A stretch of 32,151 nt of DNA from assembly GCA_947259795.1 (NCBI GenBank), contig CAMYNJ010000057.1, positions 1 through 32,151 of the forward strand, given 5' to 3'. Shown piece after piece: positions 17,079-24,708 of this stretch. The position numbers were made by a program, and so were the translations under genes. The notes beneath the pieces are model-generated. The model was given only the letters and a program-made list of their open reading frames with translations. It did not search any database and had not been told where the DNA came from. Position 1 is the first letter of the stretch. Each line of letters opens with the position of its first letter. The stretch is from an uncultured Alphaproteobacteria bacterium. GTDB taxonomy: Bacteria > Pseudomonadota > Alphaproteobacteria > UBA8366 > JADFVY01.

Positions 17079-18554
17079 ATGAAAATATCATTTGCCGAGC
17101 CTGCCCTGCCCGCCAAGGGTGCTGTTGTCGTATTGGTTGAGGAGGGCAAGAAGCTGTCCCCGGCCGCGAAGGATTTGGACAAGCAGACCAAGGGCGCGGT
17201 CAAGCGCGCCATCGCGGCCAGCAAGTTCGTGGGCAAGAAGGGGCAATCGTTGGAGATAATGGTGCCGGCGGGCAGCAGCCTGGATCGGGTCCTGCTGGCC
17301 GGGACCGGCAAGGCGTTCGGAGAGTTGGAACAGCAGGCGCTGGGCGGCAATGTGGTCGGCAAGCTGATGAATTCGGGCTCGGCCGAGGTCACGGTCATCG
17401 TCGACGCCGGCGCGAAGGATTTGACCGCGGCGGCGGCCAATGTGGCGCTGGGCGCCCGGCTGGCCAGCTATCGCTTCGACAAGTATCTGACCAAGCAGGA
17501 CAATGACAATGGCAAGCCGACGCTGAAGGCCGTCAAGGTCGGCGTGAAGGGCGCCGCCAAGGCGCGCAAGGCATACGCCCCGATGGACAAGGTCGCCGAC
17601 GGCGTGTTCTTCACCCGCGACCTGGTGTCCGAGCCCGGCAACGTGATTTACCCTGAATCCCTGGCCGCACAGTGCAAGGAACTCACCAAGCTGGGCGTCA
17701 AGGTGGAGATCCTGGATGAAAAGAAGATGGCCGGGCTGGGCATGAATGCGCTGCTGGGCGTCGGCCAGGGTTCCGTGCGTGAATCCCGCATTGTGGTGAT
17801 GAGTTGGAACGGCGCGGCTAAATCGAAGAAGCCGGTCGCCTTCGTCGGCAAAGGCGTCACCTTCGATACCGGCGGCATCTCGTTGAAGCCCGGGCCGGGC
17901 ATGGAAGAGATGAAATGGGACATGGGCGGCGCCGGCACGGTTATCGGGCTGATGAAGGCGCTGGCCGGCCGCAAGGCGAAGGTCAATGCGGTGGGGCTGG
18001 TCGGGCTGGTCGAGAACATGCCCGACGGCAAGGCGCAGCGCCCCGGCGATATCGTGAAATCCATGTCGGGGCAGACCATCGAGATTCTGAATACCGACGC
18101 CGAGGGCCGGCTCGTGCTGGCCGACGTGCTGTGGTATTGCCAGGACCGTTTCAAACCGCAATTCATCGTCGATTTGGCGACCCTGACCGGCGCCATCATC
18201 ATCGGCCTCGGCCATGAATATGCTGGCGTGTTCGCCAACGACGACAAGCTGGCGGATCAGCTTTTCGCCGCCGGGACGGCGACGGAGGAGAAGGTCTGGC
18301 GTTTGCCGTTGCATGACAATTACGACAAGAAGCTGAAATCCGACGCCGCTGACATGAAGAATATCGGCGGCCGCGACGCCGGCTCGATTACCGCCGCGCA
18401 GTTCCTGCAGCGTTACGTCAACAAGACCCCCTGGGCGCATATCGACATTGCCGGCATGGCCTGGTCGAAGGAGGCTGCGCCAACCGCGCCGAAGGGCGCA
18501 ACCGGCTTCGGCGTCCGCCTGCTCGACCGCTTTTTGGCAGACAATTACGAATGA
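17079..18554 (+). CDS. pepA: Leucyl aminopeptidase (cytosol aminopeptidase, M17)
   Basis: This two-zinc aminopeptidase removes N-terminal residues from peptides and normally forms hexamers. From ATG 17079 (GAGAGGGA just upstream) it has 491 residues; a TTG 24 bases earlier is unlikely. The N-terminal macro-like domain spans about residues 1-165. The catalytic domain has VGKGVTFDTGGISLKPGPGM, KWDMGGAGTVIGLMKAL and the M17 signature NTDAEGRLVLAD with metal-binding Asp and Glu. It ends with AHIDIAGMAW and GATGFGVRLLDRFL. In some bacteria PepA also binds DNA; no evidence for that here. holC follows 19 bases later, the common pepA-holC pair. Confidence 0.97.
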   Translation: MKISFAEPALPAKGAVVVLVEEGKKLSPAAKDLDKQTKGAVKRAIAASKFVGKKGQSLEIMVPAGSSLDRVLLAGTGKAFGELEQQALGGNVVGKLMNSGSAEVTVIVDAGAKDLTAAAANVALGARLASYRFDKYLTKQDNDNGKPTLKAVKVGVKGAAKARKAYAPMDKVADGVFFTRDLVSEPGNVIYPESLAAQCKELTKLGVKVEILDEKKMAGLGMNALLGVGQGSVRESRIVVMSWNGAAKSKKPVAFVGKGVTFDTGGISLKPGPGMEEMKWDMGGAGTVIGLMKALAGRKAKVNAVGLVGLVENMPDGKAQRPGDIVKSMSGQTIEILNTDAEGRLVLADVLWYCQDRFKPQFIVDLATLTGAIIIGLGHEYAGVFANDDKLADQLFAAGTATEEKVWRLPLHDNYDKKLKSDAADMKNIGGRDAGSITAAQFLQRYVNKTPWAHIDIAGMAWSKEAAPTAPKGATGFGVRLLDRFLADNYE

Positions 18555-18573
18555 CGCCTAATTTAATAGGCCT

Positions 18574-19020
18574 ATGACAGAAATTCGCTTCTACCATCTC
18601 GAGCGCAGCGCGCTCGAACAGGTGCTCCCCAAAATGCTGGAGACCTCGTTGCAGCGCGACTGGCGGGCGGTGGTCATCGCGCGGTCGGAGGAGCGGGTGG
18701 AAGCGCTTAACGCGCTGTTATGGGTCTATGGCAAGGACAGCTTCCTGCCCCACGGGACCGGCAAGGAAGGCTATGCCGCCCGCCAACCGGTCTGGTTGAC
18801 CACCGAGGAGGAAAATCCCAACGGCGCCCATGTCGCCTTCTTGGTCGATGGGTCGGAAATCACCGATCCGGGCAAGTTCGAACTATGCTGTGAAATGTTC
18901 GATGGGCGCGACGACGAAGCGGTGCAACGCGCCCGCGCCCACTGGAAAGCCTGGAAGGAAGCCGGCCACGCGGTCACCTACTGGCAGCAGATCGAAAAGG
19001 GTTGGGAGCAGAAGGCGTAA
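18574..19020 (+). CDS. holC: DNA polymerase III subunit chi
   Basis: Chi links the replicative clamp loader to single-stranded DNA-binding protein. Its 148 residues are the usual length. It starts TEIRFYHLERSALEQVLPKM and shows GKDSFLPHGT, RQPVWLTTEEENPNGAHVAF and a C-terminal block WKAWKEAGHAVTYWQQIEKG, all typical of HolC. ATG 18574 follows a short gap after pepA; the gap holds a weak hairpin, GCCTA-ATTTAA-TAGGC. No separate promoter is visible, so cotranscription with pepA is likely. Confidence 0.96.
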   Translation: MTEIRFYHLERSALEQVLPKMLETSLQRDWRAVVIARSEERVEALNALLWVYGKDSFLPHGTGKEGYAARQPVWLTTEEENPNGAHVAFLVDGSEITDPGKFELCCEMFDGRDDEAVQRARAHWKAWKEAGHAVTYWQQIEKGWEQKA

Positions 19021-19060
19021 TCCCACAGATCACTGTCAACGAGCCTTGGTGTGACGAGCG

Positions 19061-19411
19061 TTACCCACCCTCGGCGTTGCGCGGTTCCGAACCGGGATCC
19101 AGGTCGGGCGAAGTCGTGGAAGGCTCATCCTCGAGCCTGGCAAGCCCCTTCCAGTCCTTCTCGGTCGCCGGCGAATTCTCGAGCTCACAAACCTCCCGGT
19201 CGTCGCGAACCATCGCCTCGACAACGCGGCAGTCCCGCCCGGTCGCGGCATCCATCGCATGCTCGCCGAGCCCCTTGCCGGTCGCGGCCGTGGAAACCAG
19301 CGAGCCGGCGGTGCCCAATTCGACGACTGTAAATCCCGCGACCAGGGGAATGGCGCAGCCGGACAGCGCGAACAGGCAAAACAATGGCAGAGCGACGGTG
19401 CGGCAATGCAT
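19061..19411 (-). CDS. Small hypothetical lipoprotein
   Basis: This 116-residue protein was not recognised beyond its lipoprotein signal: CRTVALPLFCLFALSGC, with lipobox LSGC and the lipidated Cys at residue 19. The mature part has a short hydrophobic, Gly/Ala/Thr-rich stretch (FTVVELGTAGSLVSTAATGK), then GRDCRVVEAMVRDDREVCEL with two cysteines 14 residues apart, and an acidic, Pro/Ser/Thr-rich tail. A strong ribosome binding site, AGGAGGAGG, precedes ATG 19411, and a plausible promoter lies at 19435-19462, both supporting a real gene. It is convergent with holC. Function unknown; small envelope lipoproteins of this layout are common in alphaproteobacteria. Confidence 0.8.
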   Translation of the reverse strand: MHCRTVALPLFCLFALSGCAIPLVAGFTVVELGTAGSLVSTAATGKGLGEHAMDAATGRDCRVVEAMVRDDREVCELENSPATEKDWKGLARLEDEPSTTSPDLDPGSEPRNAEGG

Positions 19412-19434
19412 GGGCAGGCCTCCTCCTGTGTCCC

Positions 19435-19462
19435 AACATAGTGAACAAATGATGAATGTCCA
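19435..19462 (-). promoter_or_regulatory. Candidate sigma-70-type promoter of the small lipoprotein gene
   Basis: On the minus strand TGGACA (19457-19462; five of six consensus bases) is followed after 16 bases by TATGTT (19435-19440; four of six). A start of transcription near 19428 would give a short leader containing the AGGAGGAGG ribosome binding site before ATG 19411. Confidence 0.45.
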
Positions 19463-19905
19463 CGAAAGAATACCCGAAAACGGGTGATTCCCCGCCTGCC
19501 TTCACGACTGTCGGGGTGAAATACGCAACATCCGGCATATCGCCGAGGCCGTCCAATAAGCCGCCGTTTCGCGGGAATCGGCGAATTTCAAGGACTCACT
19601 AAGAGTCACAGGCCATTTAAGATGCGATTTTAAATATAATCCTAGACCACTGGAGAGAACATGCAAGGGAAAGGGAAAAGAAAAAATTTGCAGAAGAAAT
19701 AATTATCGATATAAGATTGCAGAAATCAAGGGAGCTGTTGAGCGGTGGCTTTGGGAGTTTTTGAAAGCAGCCTGATAAAGCATGTTGAAGCGGTTCGATA
19801 AGAAAACAGAATTTGCAGCGGTCGCAGGCTTCTTGTTCACGGTCGATATGGCGTCTATCGCCGGCCATAAAGAAATTGATATGACGGGAGACAAAAGGAA
19901 CCGAG
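19463..19905. other. Gene-poor, partly AT-rich region upstream of the PilZ-methyltransferase gene
   Basis: About 440 bases hold no convincing long gene. Up to about 19600 the composition matches the neighbours. From about 19610 to 19905 it becomes clearly AT-richer than any other stretch of this length in the window, which suggests acquired or regulatory DNA. A 45-codon frame (ATG 19782 to TGA 19917-19919) overlaps the start of the downstream gene by 14 bases. Its product, beginning MLKRFDKKTEFAAVAG, resembles nothing I recognise, and it has no clear ribosome binding site. Longer minus-strand frames here have no family features. Confidence 0.5.
19688..19715 (+). promoter_or_regulatory. Candidate promoter of the PilZ-methyltransferase gene
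   Basis: TTGCAG (19688-19693) lies 16 bases before TATAAG (19710-19715). The -10 element is good (five of six), the -35 element weak (three of six). It would create a leader of roughly 180 bases before ATG 19906. Because the whole stretch is AT-rich, a chance match is possible. Confidence 0.3.
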
Positions 19906-21351
19906 ATGCGAACATATGAACAACTCTCGGGAGCACAGGGAAAAAAAATCTATTACAGGGCAGAGCGTTTTCCGGCCGATTCACTGTTCGGAAAGCTTCG
20001 GCCCTGTATCGAACTGGGCGACGACAGTTTCGACATTAAGGACGTGAGCATGACCGGGCTTGCCGTGTTCGCCCCGGTAAACCGGCTTTTCGCGAACCAG
20101 GTTGGAGAAACCGTCGACTACCGCATGCGGGTCGGCCGCATGGTGCTGCATCAGGGAACGGCCAAGGTGAGCAGGGTCCATAGAGGCCCCAAAAACGTCG
20201 TCGTCGGCCTTGGTTTGGAAACCGATTATCTTGACGTCGCCGGTCTTGTGACCAAGCAGCAAGACCTTCTTGTTCGCCACGAATTGAACGAGATTACGCA
20301 GCCCTCCGACAATATCGAGCCGGCCTACAAGCTGCTCGTGGCCGACGTACTGGATCTGTTGCGCCGATATAGTGCGTTCCTGGCGCAACAGCGACGCGTT
20401 ACGAACGGCGTGAAACCCTTCGACGAAAATGATGCAGCCGAAATTCTCGGCCTGTGTGAAGAGCGCATAATCCCTGAATGGCGCGCATTGTGGCGCCGGG
20501 CCAACGAACTGGTCATGCCGCTTGTGGAAGATGCCGAAGCGCTTCGCGCCGTCAAGCTTTATACCGAGCGGCTTCTGACGCCGGAATTTCAAATTGCCCC
20601 GATATGCCGGCGCGCCTACGAGAAACCGCTGGGATATCCCGGCGACTACCTGTTCATGAACCAGATTTACGAATGGCAATACGAGGGAAGCACACTTTAC
20701 GAAAGGCTCTTACACCGCCTCGGGCTGGAAATCGGCCATTGCATTGCCGCGCGTACGGTGGCTATGCAGCAGACGATATCGGAAGTCATGACCGGTGAAA
20801 CCGGCGGCGACCCGCTGCGCATTGCGAGCGTGGGGGCCGGCCCGGCGCAGGAAGTGCAGAACTATCTTCGCCAGCGGCATCCGCCAAGGCCGGTCGAATT
20901 CACCCTGATCGACCAGGAGAAGGACGCGCTGGCTCATGCCTACGGCAAGATATACCCGCTGACCGTTGCGTATGCCGGCGCCGCCCGGGTTTCGTGCCTT
21001 CAGGTCTCGTTCATGGATATGCTGAAGGGGCAGGGTATATTTTCGCCGCTCGCCCCACAGGATCTTATTTACTCGATGGGGCTGGTCGATTACCTGCCGC
21101 GGCACCGGGCCCGCAAATTCGTCGCCACGCTGTACCGGCAGCTCGCGCCAGGTGGGACCCTGGCGATCGGGAATCTGAAAAATACCGTCGAGGGCACGTT
21201 CTGGCCGATGGAGGTCGTCTGCGACTGGAGCCTTCACTATCGCGACGAGGCGGACATGTGGGCTTTGGCGGAAGGACTCGACGCATCGCAAGTCGAGGTG
21301 AAAACGGACTTCACCGGACAGGTCCTGCTGATGTATCTCAGACGGCCTTAA
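19906..21351 (+). CDS. PilZ-domain / SAM-dependent methyltransferase fusion protein
   Basis: This is a 481-residue two-domain cytoplasmic protein. Residues about 10-110 look like a PilZ (c-di-GMP-binding) domain: a basic segment KKIYYRAERF (14-22), then D46-V-S48-M-T-G51, matching the DxSxxG motif, and a beta-rich run. The long Arg motif is compressed compared with classical RxxxR. Residues about 140-290 are helical. From residue 304 a class I methyltransferase fold follows: LRIASVGAGPAQEV (motif I, residues 304-317), FTLIDQEKDAL with acidic Asp336, DLIYSMGLVDYLP, and LAPGGTLAIGNLKN. The layout recalls proteins annotated as extracellular-factor 3-hydroxypalmitic acid methyl ester synthases (PhcB type), but the substrate is inferred. 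ATG 19906 has AAGGAA upstream. The gene faces a membrane histidine kinase gene 28 bases away. Confidence 0.8.
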   Translation: MRTYEQLSGAQGKKIYYRAERFPADSLFGKLRPCIELGDDSFDIKDVSMTGLAVFAPVNRLFANQVGETVDYRMRVGRMVLHQGTAKVSRVHRGPKNVVVGLGLETDYLDVAGLVTKQQDLLVRHELNEITQPSDNIEPAYKLLVADVLDLLRRYSAFLAQQRRVTNGVKPFDENDAAEILGLCEERIIPEWRALWRRANELVMPLVEDAEALRAVKLYTERLLTPEFQIAPICRRAYEKPLGYPGDYLFMNQIYEWQYEGSTLYERLLHRLGLEIGHCIAARTVAMQQTISEVMTGETGGDPLRIASVGAGPAQEVQNYLRQRHPPRPVEFTLIDQEKDALAHAYGKIYPLTVAYAGAARVSCLQVSFMDMLKGQGIFSPLAPQDLIYSMGLVDYLPRHRARKFVATLYRQLAPGGTLAIGNLKNTVEGTFWPMEVVCDWSLHYRDEADMWALAEGLDASQVEVKTDFTGQVLLMYLRRP

Positions 21352-21379
21352 ACTCCCGAGCGAGCTATTTCGAGCCAGG

Positions 21380-22810
21380 TCAGTTCAAATTGGCGGCGGG
21401 CTGCAAACGGCGGTAATCGCTGCCCTCGGCGAGGCTGCGCTCCGGCGGGAAACTGGCAATCGCCGTCGTCCCCTGGCCAACGGTACTGTGCAATTTGAAA
21501 TCGCCACCGTGAAGCGCCATGATTTTGGCGACCAATGGCAGGCCGAGGCCGGCGCCGGACTGGTTGCGCGTATAGGCGCTTTCGATCTGGGCAAAGGGTT
21601 CGACACAGCGTTTGACCTCTTCCCTCGTCATGCCGATCCCCGTATCCGATACCGTGATCAGGCTCTCGCCCGTGTCGGCGCCGTGGCTGACCATGACATC
21701 GATCTTGCCGCCGGGTTCGGTGAATTTGACTGCGTTGGCAACGATGTTGATCATCACTTGCCGAACGAGCCTTTGGTCGGCGCGCAGGAGGATCGGGGAC
21801 ACCGGTGTGCTGAGCACGAACTTCAAGCCCCTCCTTCCCGCCTGCGCCCTCAATATGCGCATCGATTCGGTCGCCAATTCGCAAAGATCGAAGTCGGATT
21901 CGTCGATCGTCATCTTGCCGGCCTCAGCCTTGGCCAGATCCAGTATATCGCTGATAATGGCCAGTAAATGGTTTGCACTCAGATGGATATCCTTGGCGTA
22001 TTCGACGTATCGGGCTTTCCCAAGCGGGCCAAACATCTGGTTCATCATGACCTCCGAGAAACCCATGATGGCATTCATCGGCGTTCTCAGTTCGTGGCTC
22101 GTGTTGGCCAGGAATTCGGTCTTGGCGCGGTTGGCGGCGTCGGCCTTCTTGCGCAATTGCACCGACCGGTTCTTTTCCAGTTCCAGAAGCCGCGTCTTAA
22201 CGTAATTCATGCGCCGCATGTATTCCTGGACATAATTCGTCAAGGCGCCCACCGCGACGCTGAACGTCAAAAAGAAATTGTTGTTGACCAGAACCGGCAG
22301 CGGGACGGGGTTCAATATGACCGCCGAGACCTGGTACAGCGCGAGCAGCGTCAGCGATACCGTTAGCGAAGAGGCGAAATGCAGACGATTGACGGTGGAA
22401 CTGAAAATAATGACGATGACCAGCCCGGCATAATACCAGTGGTTTGCCGGCGGCGGGCCGATAACGGTCATGGCAATGATTCCGCAACCTGCGACCAGAA
22501 AAGTGAATGACAGCAGAGGCTCGGCGATTGGGGCAAAATGCCGGCTGTAGGTGAACCCGACGACGCAGAGCAGGACCGGAATGACGATACCGAAGCGGAT
22601 CAGCATTACCTCGGTCAGCACGGGCTTCATAATCTGGGCGTCGAGAATACCGAACAAGGCGTAAATAACCGCGCCAAGAATCAAGGACAGCCTTGTCAGC
22701 TGTATGGATTCGCGCAAGTGGGCTTGCTCGAACCTTCTTTCGAAATTCTTGTTCGCGAACCGCAGGCTTATCTTGTTCAGCCTCGGCGCCGTTGGTATCC
22801 GCATCACCAT
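21380..22810 (-). CDS. Membrane sensor histidine kinase with six N-terminal helices
   Basis: This 476-residue kinase has six hydrophobic segments at about residues 40-62, 66-90, 95-118, 124-143, 146-167 and 174-195, with very short loops. The signal is therefore probably sensed within or near the membrane. A short coiled-coil follows, then the H-box FLANTSHELRTPMNAIMGF with phospho-acceptor His239. The ATPase domain has the N-box NIVANAVKFTEPGG, VSDTGIGM (G1) and SGAGLGLPLVAKIM (G2). No PAS, HAMP or receiver domain is seen, and no response regulator lies nearby. Six-helix kinases of the PhcS/LqsS/CqsS kind sense small lipid-like autoinducers; likeness here rests on topology only. ATG 22810 starts the frame; an ATG two codons later is equally possible. 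Confidence 0.88.
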   Translation of the reverse strand: MVMRIPTAPRLNKISLRFANKNFERRFEQAHLRESIQLTRLSLILGAVIYALFGILDAQIMKPVLTEVMLIRFGIVIPVLLCVVGFTYSRHFAPIAEPLLSFTFLVAGCGIIAMTVIGPPPANHWYYAGLVIVIIFSSTVNRLHFASSLTVSLTLLALYQVSAVILNPVPLPVLVNNNFFLTFSVAVGALTNYVQEYMRRMNYVKTRLLELEKNRSVQLRKKADAANRAKTEFLANTSHELRTPMNAIMGFSEVMMNQMFGPLGKARYVEYAKDIHLSANHLLAIISDILDLAKAEAGKMTIDESDFDLCELATESMRILRAQAGRRGLKFVLSTPVSPILLRADQRLVRQVMINIVANAVKFTEPGGKIDVMVSHGADTGESLITVSDTGIGMTREEVKRCVEPFAQIESAYTRNQSGAGLGLPLVAKIMALHGGDFKLHSTVGQGTTAIASFPPERSLAEGSDYRRLQPAANLN

Positions 22811-22877
22811 ATGGGCTGCTTAATCTATTCGATCAAAACGCTGAAAATCCGCAACATAAACTTATATGTTTAGACAT

Positions 22878-22895
22878 CGAATGGTTTACCATTCG
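22878..22895. promoter_or_regulatory. 18-bp perfect inverted repeat upstream of the histidine kinase gene
   Basis: CGAATGGT-TT-ACCATTCG has two perfect 8-base arms. It lies 67 bases upstream of the kinase start and just upstream of a minus-strand -10-like TATAAG that sits inside a second, weaker repeat (TAAAC...GTTTA, 22857-22872). The position fits an operator overlapping the -35 region of the kinase promoter. No T-run follows on the minus strand, so it is not a good terminator for the porin gene upstream. Confidence 0.45.
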
Positions 22896-23035
22896 CTAAT
22901 CGGGCTGCGATAAACCGCAAAGGCACCCATCGCGGATAGTATGGATAGTTCGGCTGCGCAATTTCCAGAAGAAATTTCCGGGGGAAGACTGAAACGGCCT
23001 TCTGGAACCGGATGGCGCTGCCTGCCGCGCATTTC

Positions 23036-24310
23036 CTAAAAATGGAAGACGGCCTGGACACTCAGGATATCGACCGAATTTTCATAATTGGCGGACAGCG
23101 GGGGCAGGACCGGATCGGTGTAGGCGGCCGGCAAGCCTATCGAACCATCCATGATGAACAAATGCGAGTAGGCGGCGTCGATGCTGACATTCCCAGCAAG
23201 GCGGATATGCGCGCCCAGTGAAACGGATATGCGGTCTTCCTCGGTAAGTCGCGGTGTCCGCCGATTGTCCGGGATCGGTGTCTGTTCGTAGCCGGCGCCG
23301 GCCCGGAAGGCCCAGGTTTCATTCGGCCGCCATGTCGCACCGAGCGCGACGGACCAGACATCCTGCCAGTCTTCCGGCGTCTGGCTGATCGGGCCGCCGC
23401 TACTCACGATGCGCAGTTCATCGAAACTGCTCCAGCGCGTCCAGGCGATTTCGCCCATGATCGCCCATTGTTCGTAGATGTCGTGATAGAGCCCGGCGCT
23501 CACCATGTCCGGGGTGGTAAAATCCGCCGACGCATCCGAGACAACAGCGCCGCCAACGGCGAAGTCGCCCTCGATTTTATGTTTGATCTGCGAACGATAG
23601 CCCAGGCCCAGCCGCGTGTCGCCGGACAGTTCGGCAAGAAGCCCCAGGGTCGCACCGAATCCCCAGTCGTCGCCGGTTACTTCCGCCAAAAGGTCGGGGC
23701 CGCCGAAATTCACCATATTGGACAGGGTAATGTCGATCTGCTGGATCTGCAGTCCGGCGCCGATGGAGAACACGTCGTTTATCCGGTAGGCAAGCGCCGG
23801 ATTGATGTTGATCGTCTTCATGTCGGATTCGACCGCATGGTACCGTCCGGCCCAGGTCTGGCTGTATTCCGTCTTCAATCCGAACGGCGCGTTGATGCCG
23901 ATGCCGAGTTTCAGGTCGGGACCGATGGACCACATGGCATAAGCAGCCGGCACCAGGGCATCGACCGCGGCGTCGCCCGAGGCGGACTCGCCGCCAACGC
24001 CGGCGTCCGCATCGACCGTTTCTCCCTGCACGCGGATATGGTTCAGAACGAGGGCGGCCTGATGGTCCGCCTGCCTGGTCAAGCCCGCGGGATTGAAGAA
24101 CATATAGGTCACATCCTCGGCGCCGGCCGTCGCGCCGGCGAACGCGTTGCCCTGCGCGGCGGTGCTCTGTTCCTTCAACGCGAATCCGCCGGCATTCGCG
24201 CCGGCCGGGCAAAGAAACAACAGGGGCGCGGCGAGACCGGCGATCACGGTTACGCCGGTCATCCGCGCACGCATATAACCGGTACGGCTGAAAGCGCGTT
24301 CCACAACCAC
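23036..24310 (-). CDS. OmpP1/FadL family outer-membrane transport protein
   Basis: FadL-type barrels carry long-chain fatty acids and other hydrophobic compounds across the outer membrane. The frame gives 424 residues; the signal peptide is VIAGLAAPLLFLCPAGANA. The mature start GGFALKEQSTAAQGNAFAGA and then MFFNPAGLTRQ (NPAG motif) are hallmarks of the family. The remainder is beta-rich with alternating aromatic residues (YHAVESDMKTININPALAYR) and ends with the aromatic VDILSVQAVFHF, the usual barrel terminus. Starts: GTG 24310; GTG 24304, which has GGAGA at better spacing; or ATG 24274 immediately before the hydrophobic part. The substrate is unknown, but fatty acids or fatty-acid esters fit the neighbouring methyltransferase and kinase. 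Confidence 0.9.
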   Translation of the reverse strand: MVVERAFSRTGYMRARMTGVTVIAGLAAPLLFLCPAGANAGGFALKEQSTAAQGNAFAGATAGAEDVTYMFFNPAGLTRQADHQAALVLNHIRVQGETVDADAGVGGESASGDAAVDALVPAAYAMWSIGPDLKLGIGINAPFGLKTEYSQTWAGRYHAVESDMKTININPALAYRINDVFSIGAGLQIQQIDITLSNMVNFGGPDLLAEVTGDDWGFGATLGLLAELSGDTRLGLGYRSQIKHKIEGDFAVGGAVVSDASADFTTPDMVSAGLYHDIYEQWAIMGEIAWTRWSSFDELRIVSSGGPISQTPEDWQDVWSVALGATWRPNETWAFRAGAGYEQTPIPDNRRTPRLTEEDRISVSLGAHIRLAGNVSIDAAYSHLFIMDGSIGLPAAYTDPVLPPLSANYENSVDILSVQAVFHF

Positions 24311-24312
24311 TC

Positions 24313-24391
24313 TCCATTATTATGGACCGTGCTGCCGTGGCCCGGTCCGATTATGACCGGACGAGTTTGGCTCAAATTGGTTAATAATGGA
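24313..24391. repeat. Spaced inverted repeat with inner hairpin between glpU and the FadL-type gene
   Basis: TCCATTATTA (24313-24322) and TAATAATGGA (24382-24391) are perfect 10-base inverted arms 59 bases apart. Between them, CCGGTC (24342-24347) and GACCGG (24355-24360) form a smaller hairpin. The element fills the gap between the end of the glycerol operon and the FadL-type gene, whose promoter should be here. It could be an operator pair or a transcript-end structure; there is no T-run. Confidence 0.4.
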
Positions 24392-24413
24392 TTTATGGTC
24401 GGCCGGCGCGCGC

Positions 24414-24695
24414 CTATACCCAGCGGAAAACCGCGAATCCGTATAGCAGCGAGATGATCAGCGCGCCCCACAGCGGCGTGCCCATGATGCCCAGCCAGGC
24501 CAGGAAGATGAAGGCGCTGCCCAGCAGCGTGATGAACAGCCTGTCGCCGCGCGTGGTGTCCAGCCCCAGGATGCCGCGGCGCGGGTTGCCGCCGGGGCTG
24601 CGCCACTCCCAAACGCCCATGGTGACGAGCGCCAGCAGTATGAAGACGAAAAAGGCCGCAGTGGGCCAGGTCCATGCCATCCAGGATAAACCCAT
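24414..24695 (-). CDS. glpU: DUF2160 small membrane protein of the glycerol ABC transporter
   Basis: This 93-residue protein has two or three hydrophobic segments (TAAFFVFILLALVTMGVWEW; FITLLGSAFIFLAWLGIMG; LWGALIISLLYGFAVFRWV). Between them lies a conserved-looking loop GGNPRRGILGLDTTRGDRLF. This is the DUF2160 pattern, found at the end of rhizobial-type glycerol transporter operons, where the gene is called glpU. Its molecular role is not known; it may be an accessory membrane subunit. ATG 24695 starts 13 bases after the glpQ stop, so it is the last gene of the operon. Confidence 0.88.
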   Translation of the reverse strand: MGLSWMAWTWPTAAFFVFILLALVTMGVWEWRSPGGNPRRGILGLDTTRGDRLFITLLGSAFIFLAWLGIMGTPLWGALIISLLYGFAVFRWV

Positions 24696-24708
24696 TCCGG
24701 TTCTCCCT

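Noticed and set aside
19617-19984. Two minus-strand frames (83 and 93 codons) in the AT-rich gap
   Set aside because: Hydrophobic or low-complexity products of AT-rich DNA, one overlapping the PilZ gene start, with no ribosome binding site and no recognisable feature.
21352-21379. Possible bidirectional terminator between the PilZ-methyltransferase and kinase genes
   Set aside because: The 28 bases hold no stem-loop with a T-run; the two genes simply converge closely.
23468-24457. 329-codon plus-strand frame opposite the FadL-type gene
   Set aside because: Antisense shadow; the minus strand carries signal peptide, NPAG motif and barrel terminus.
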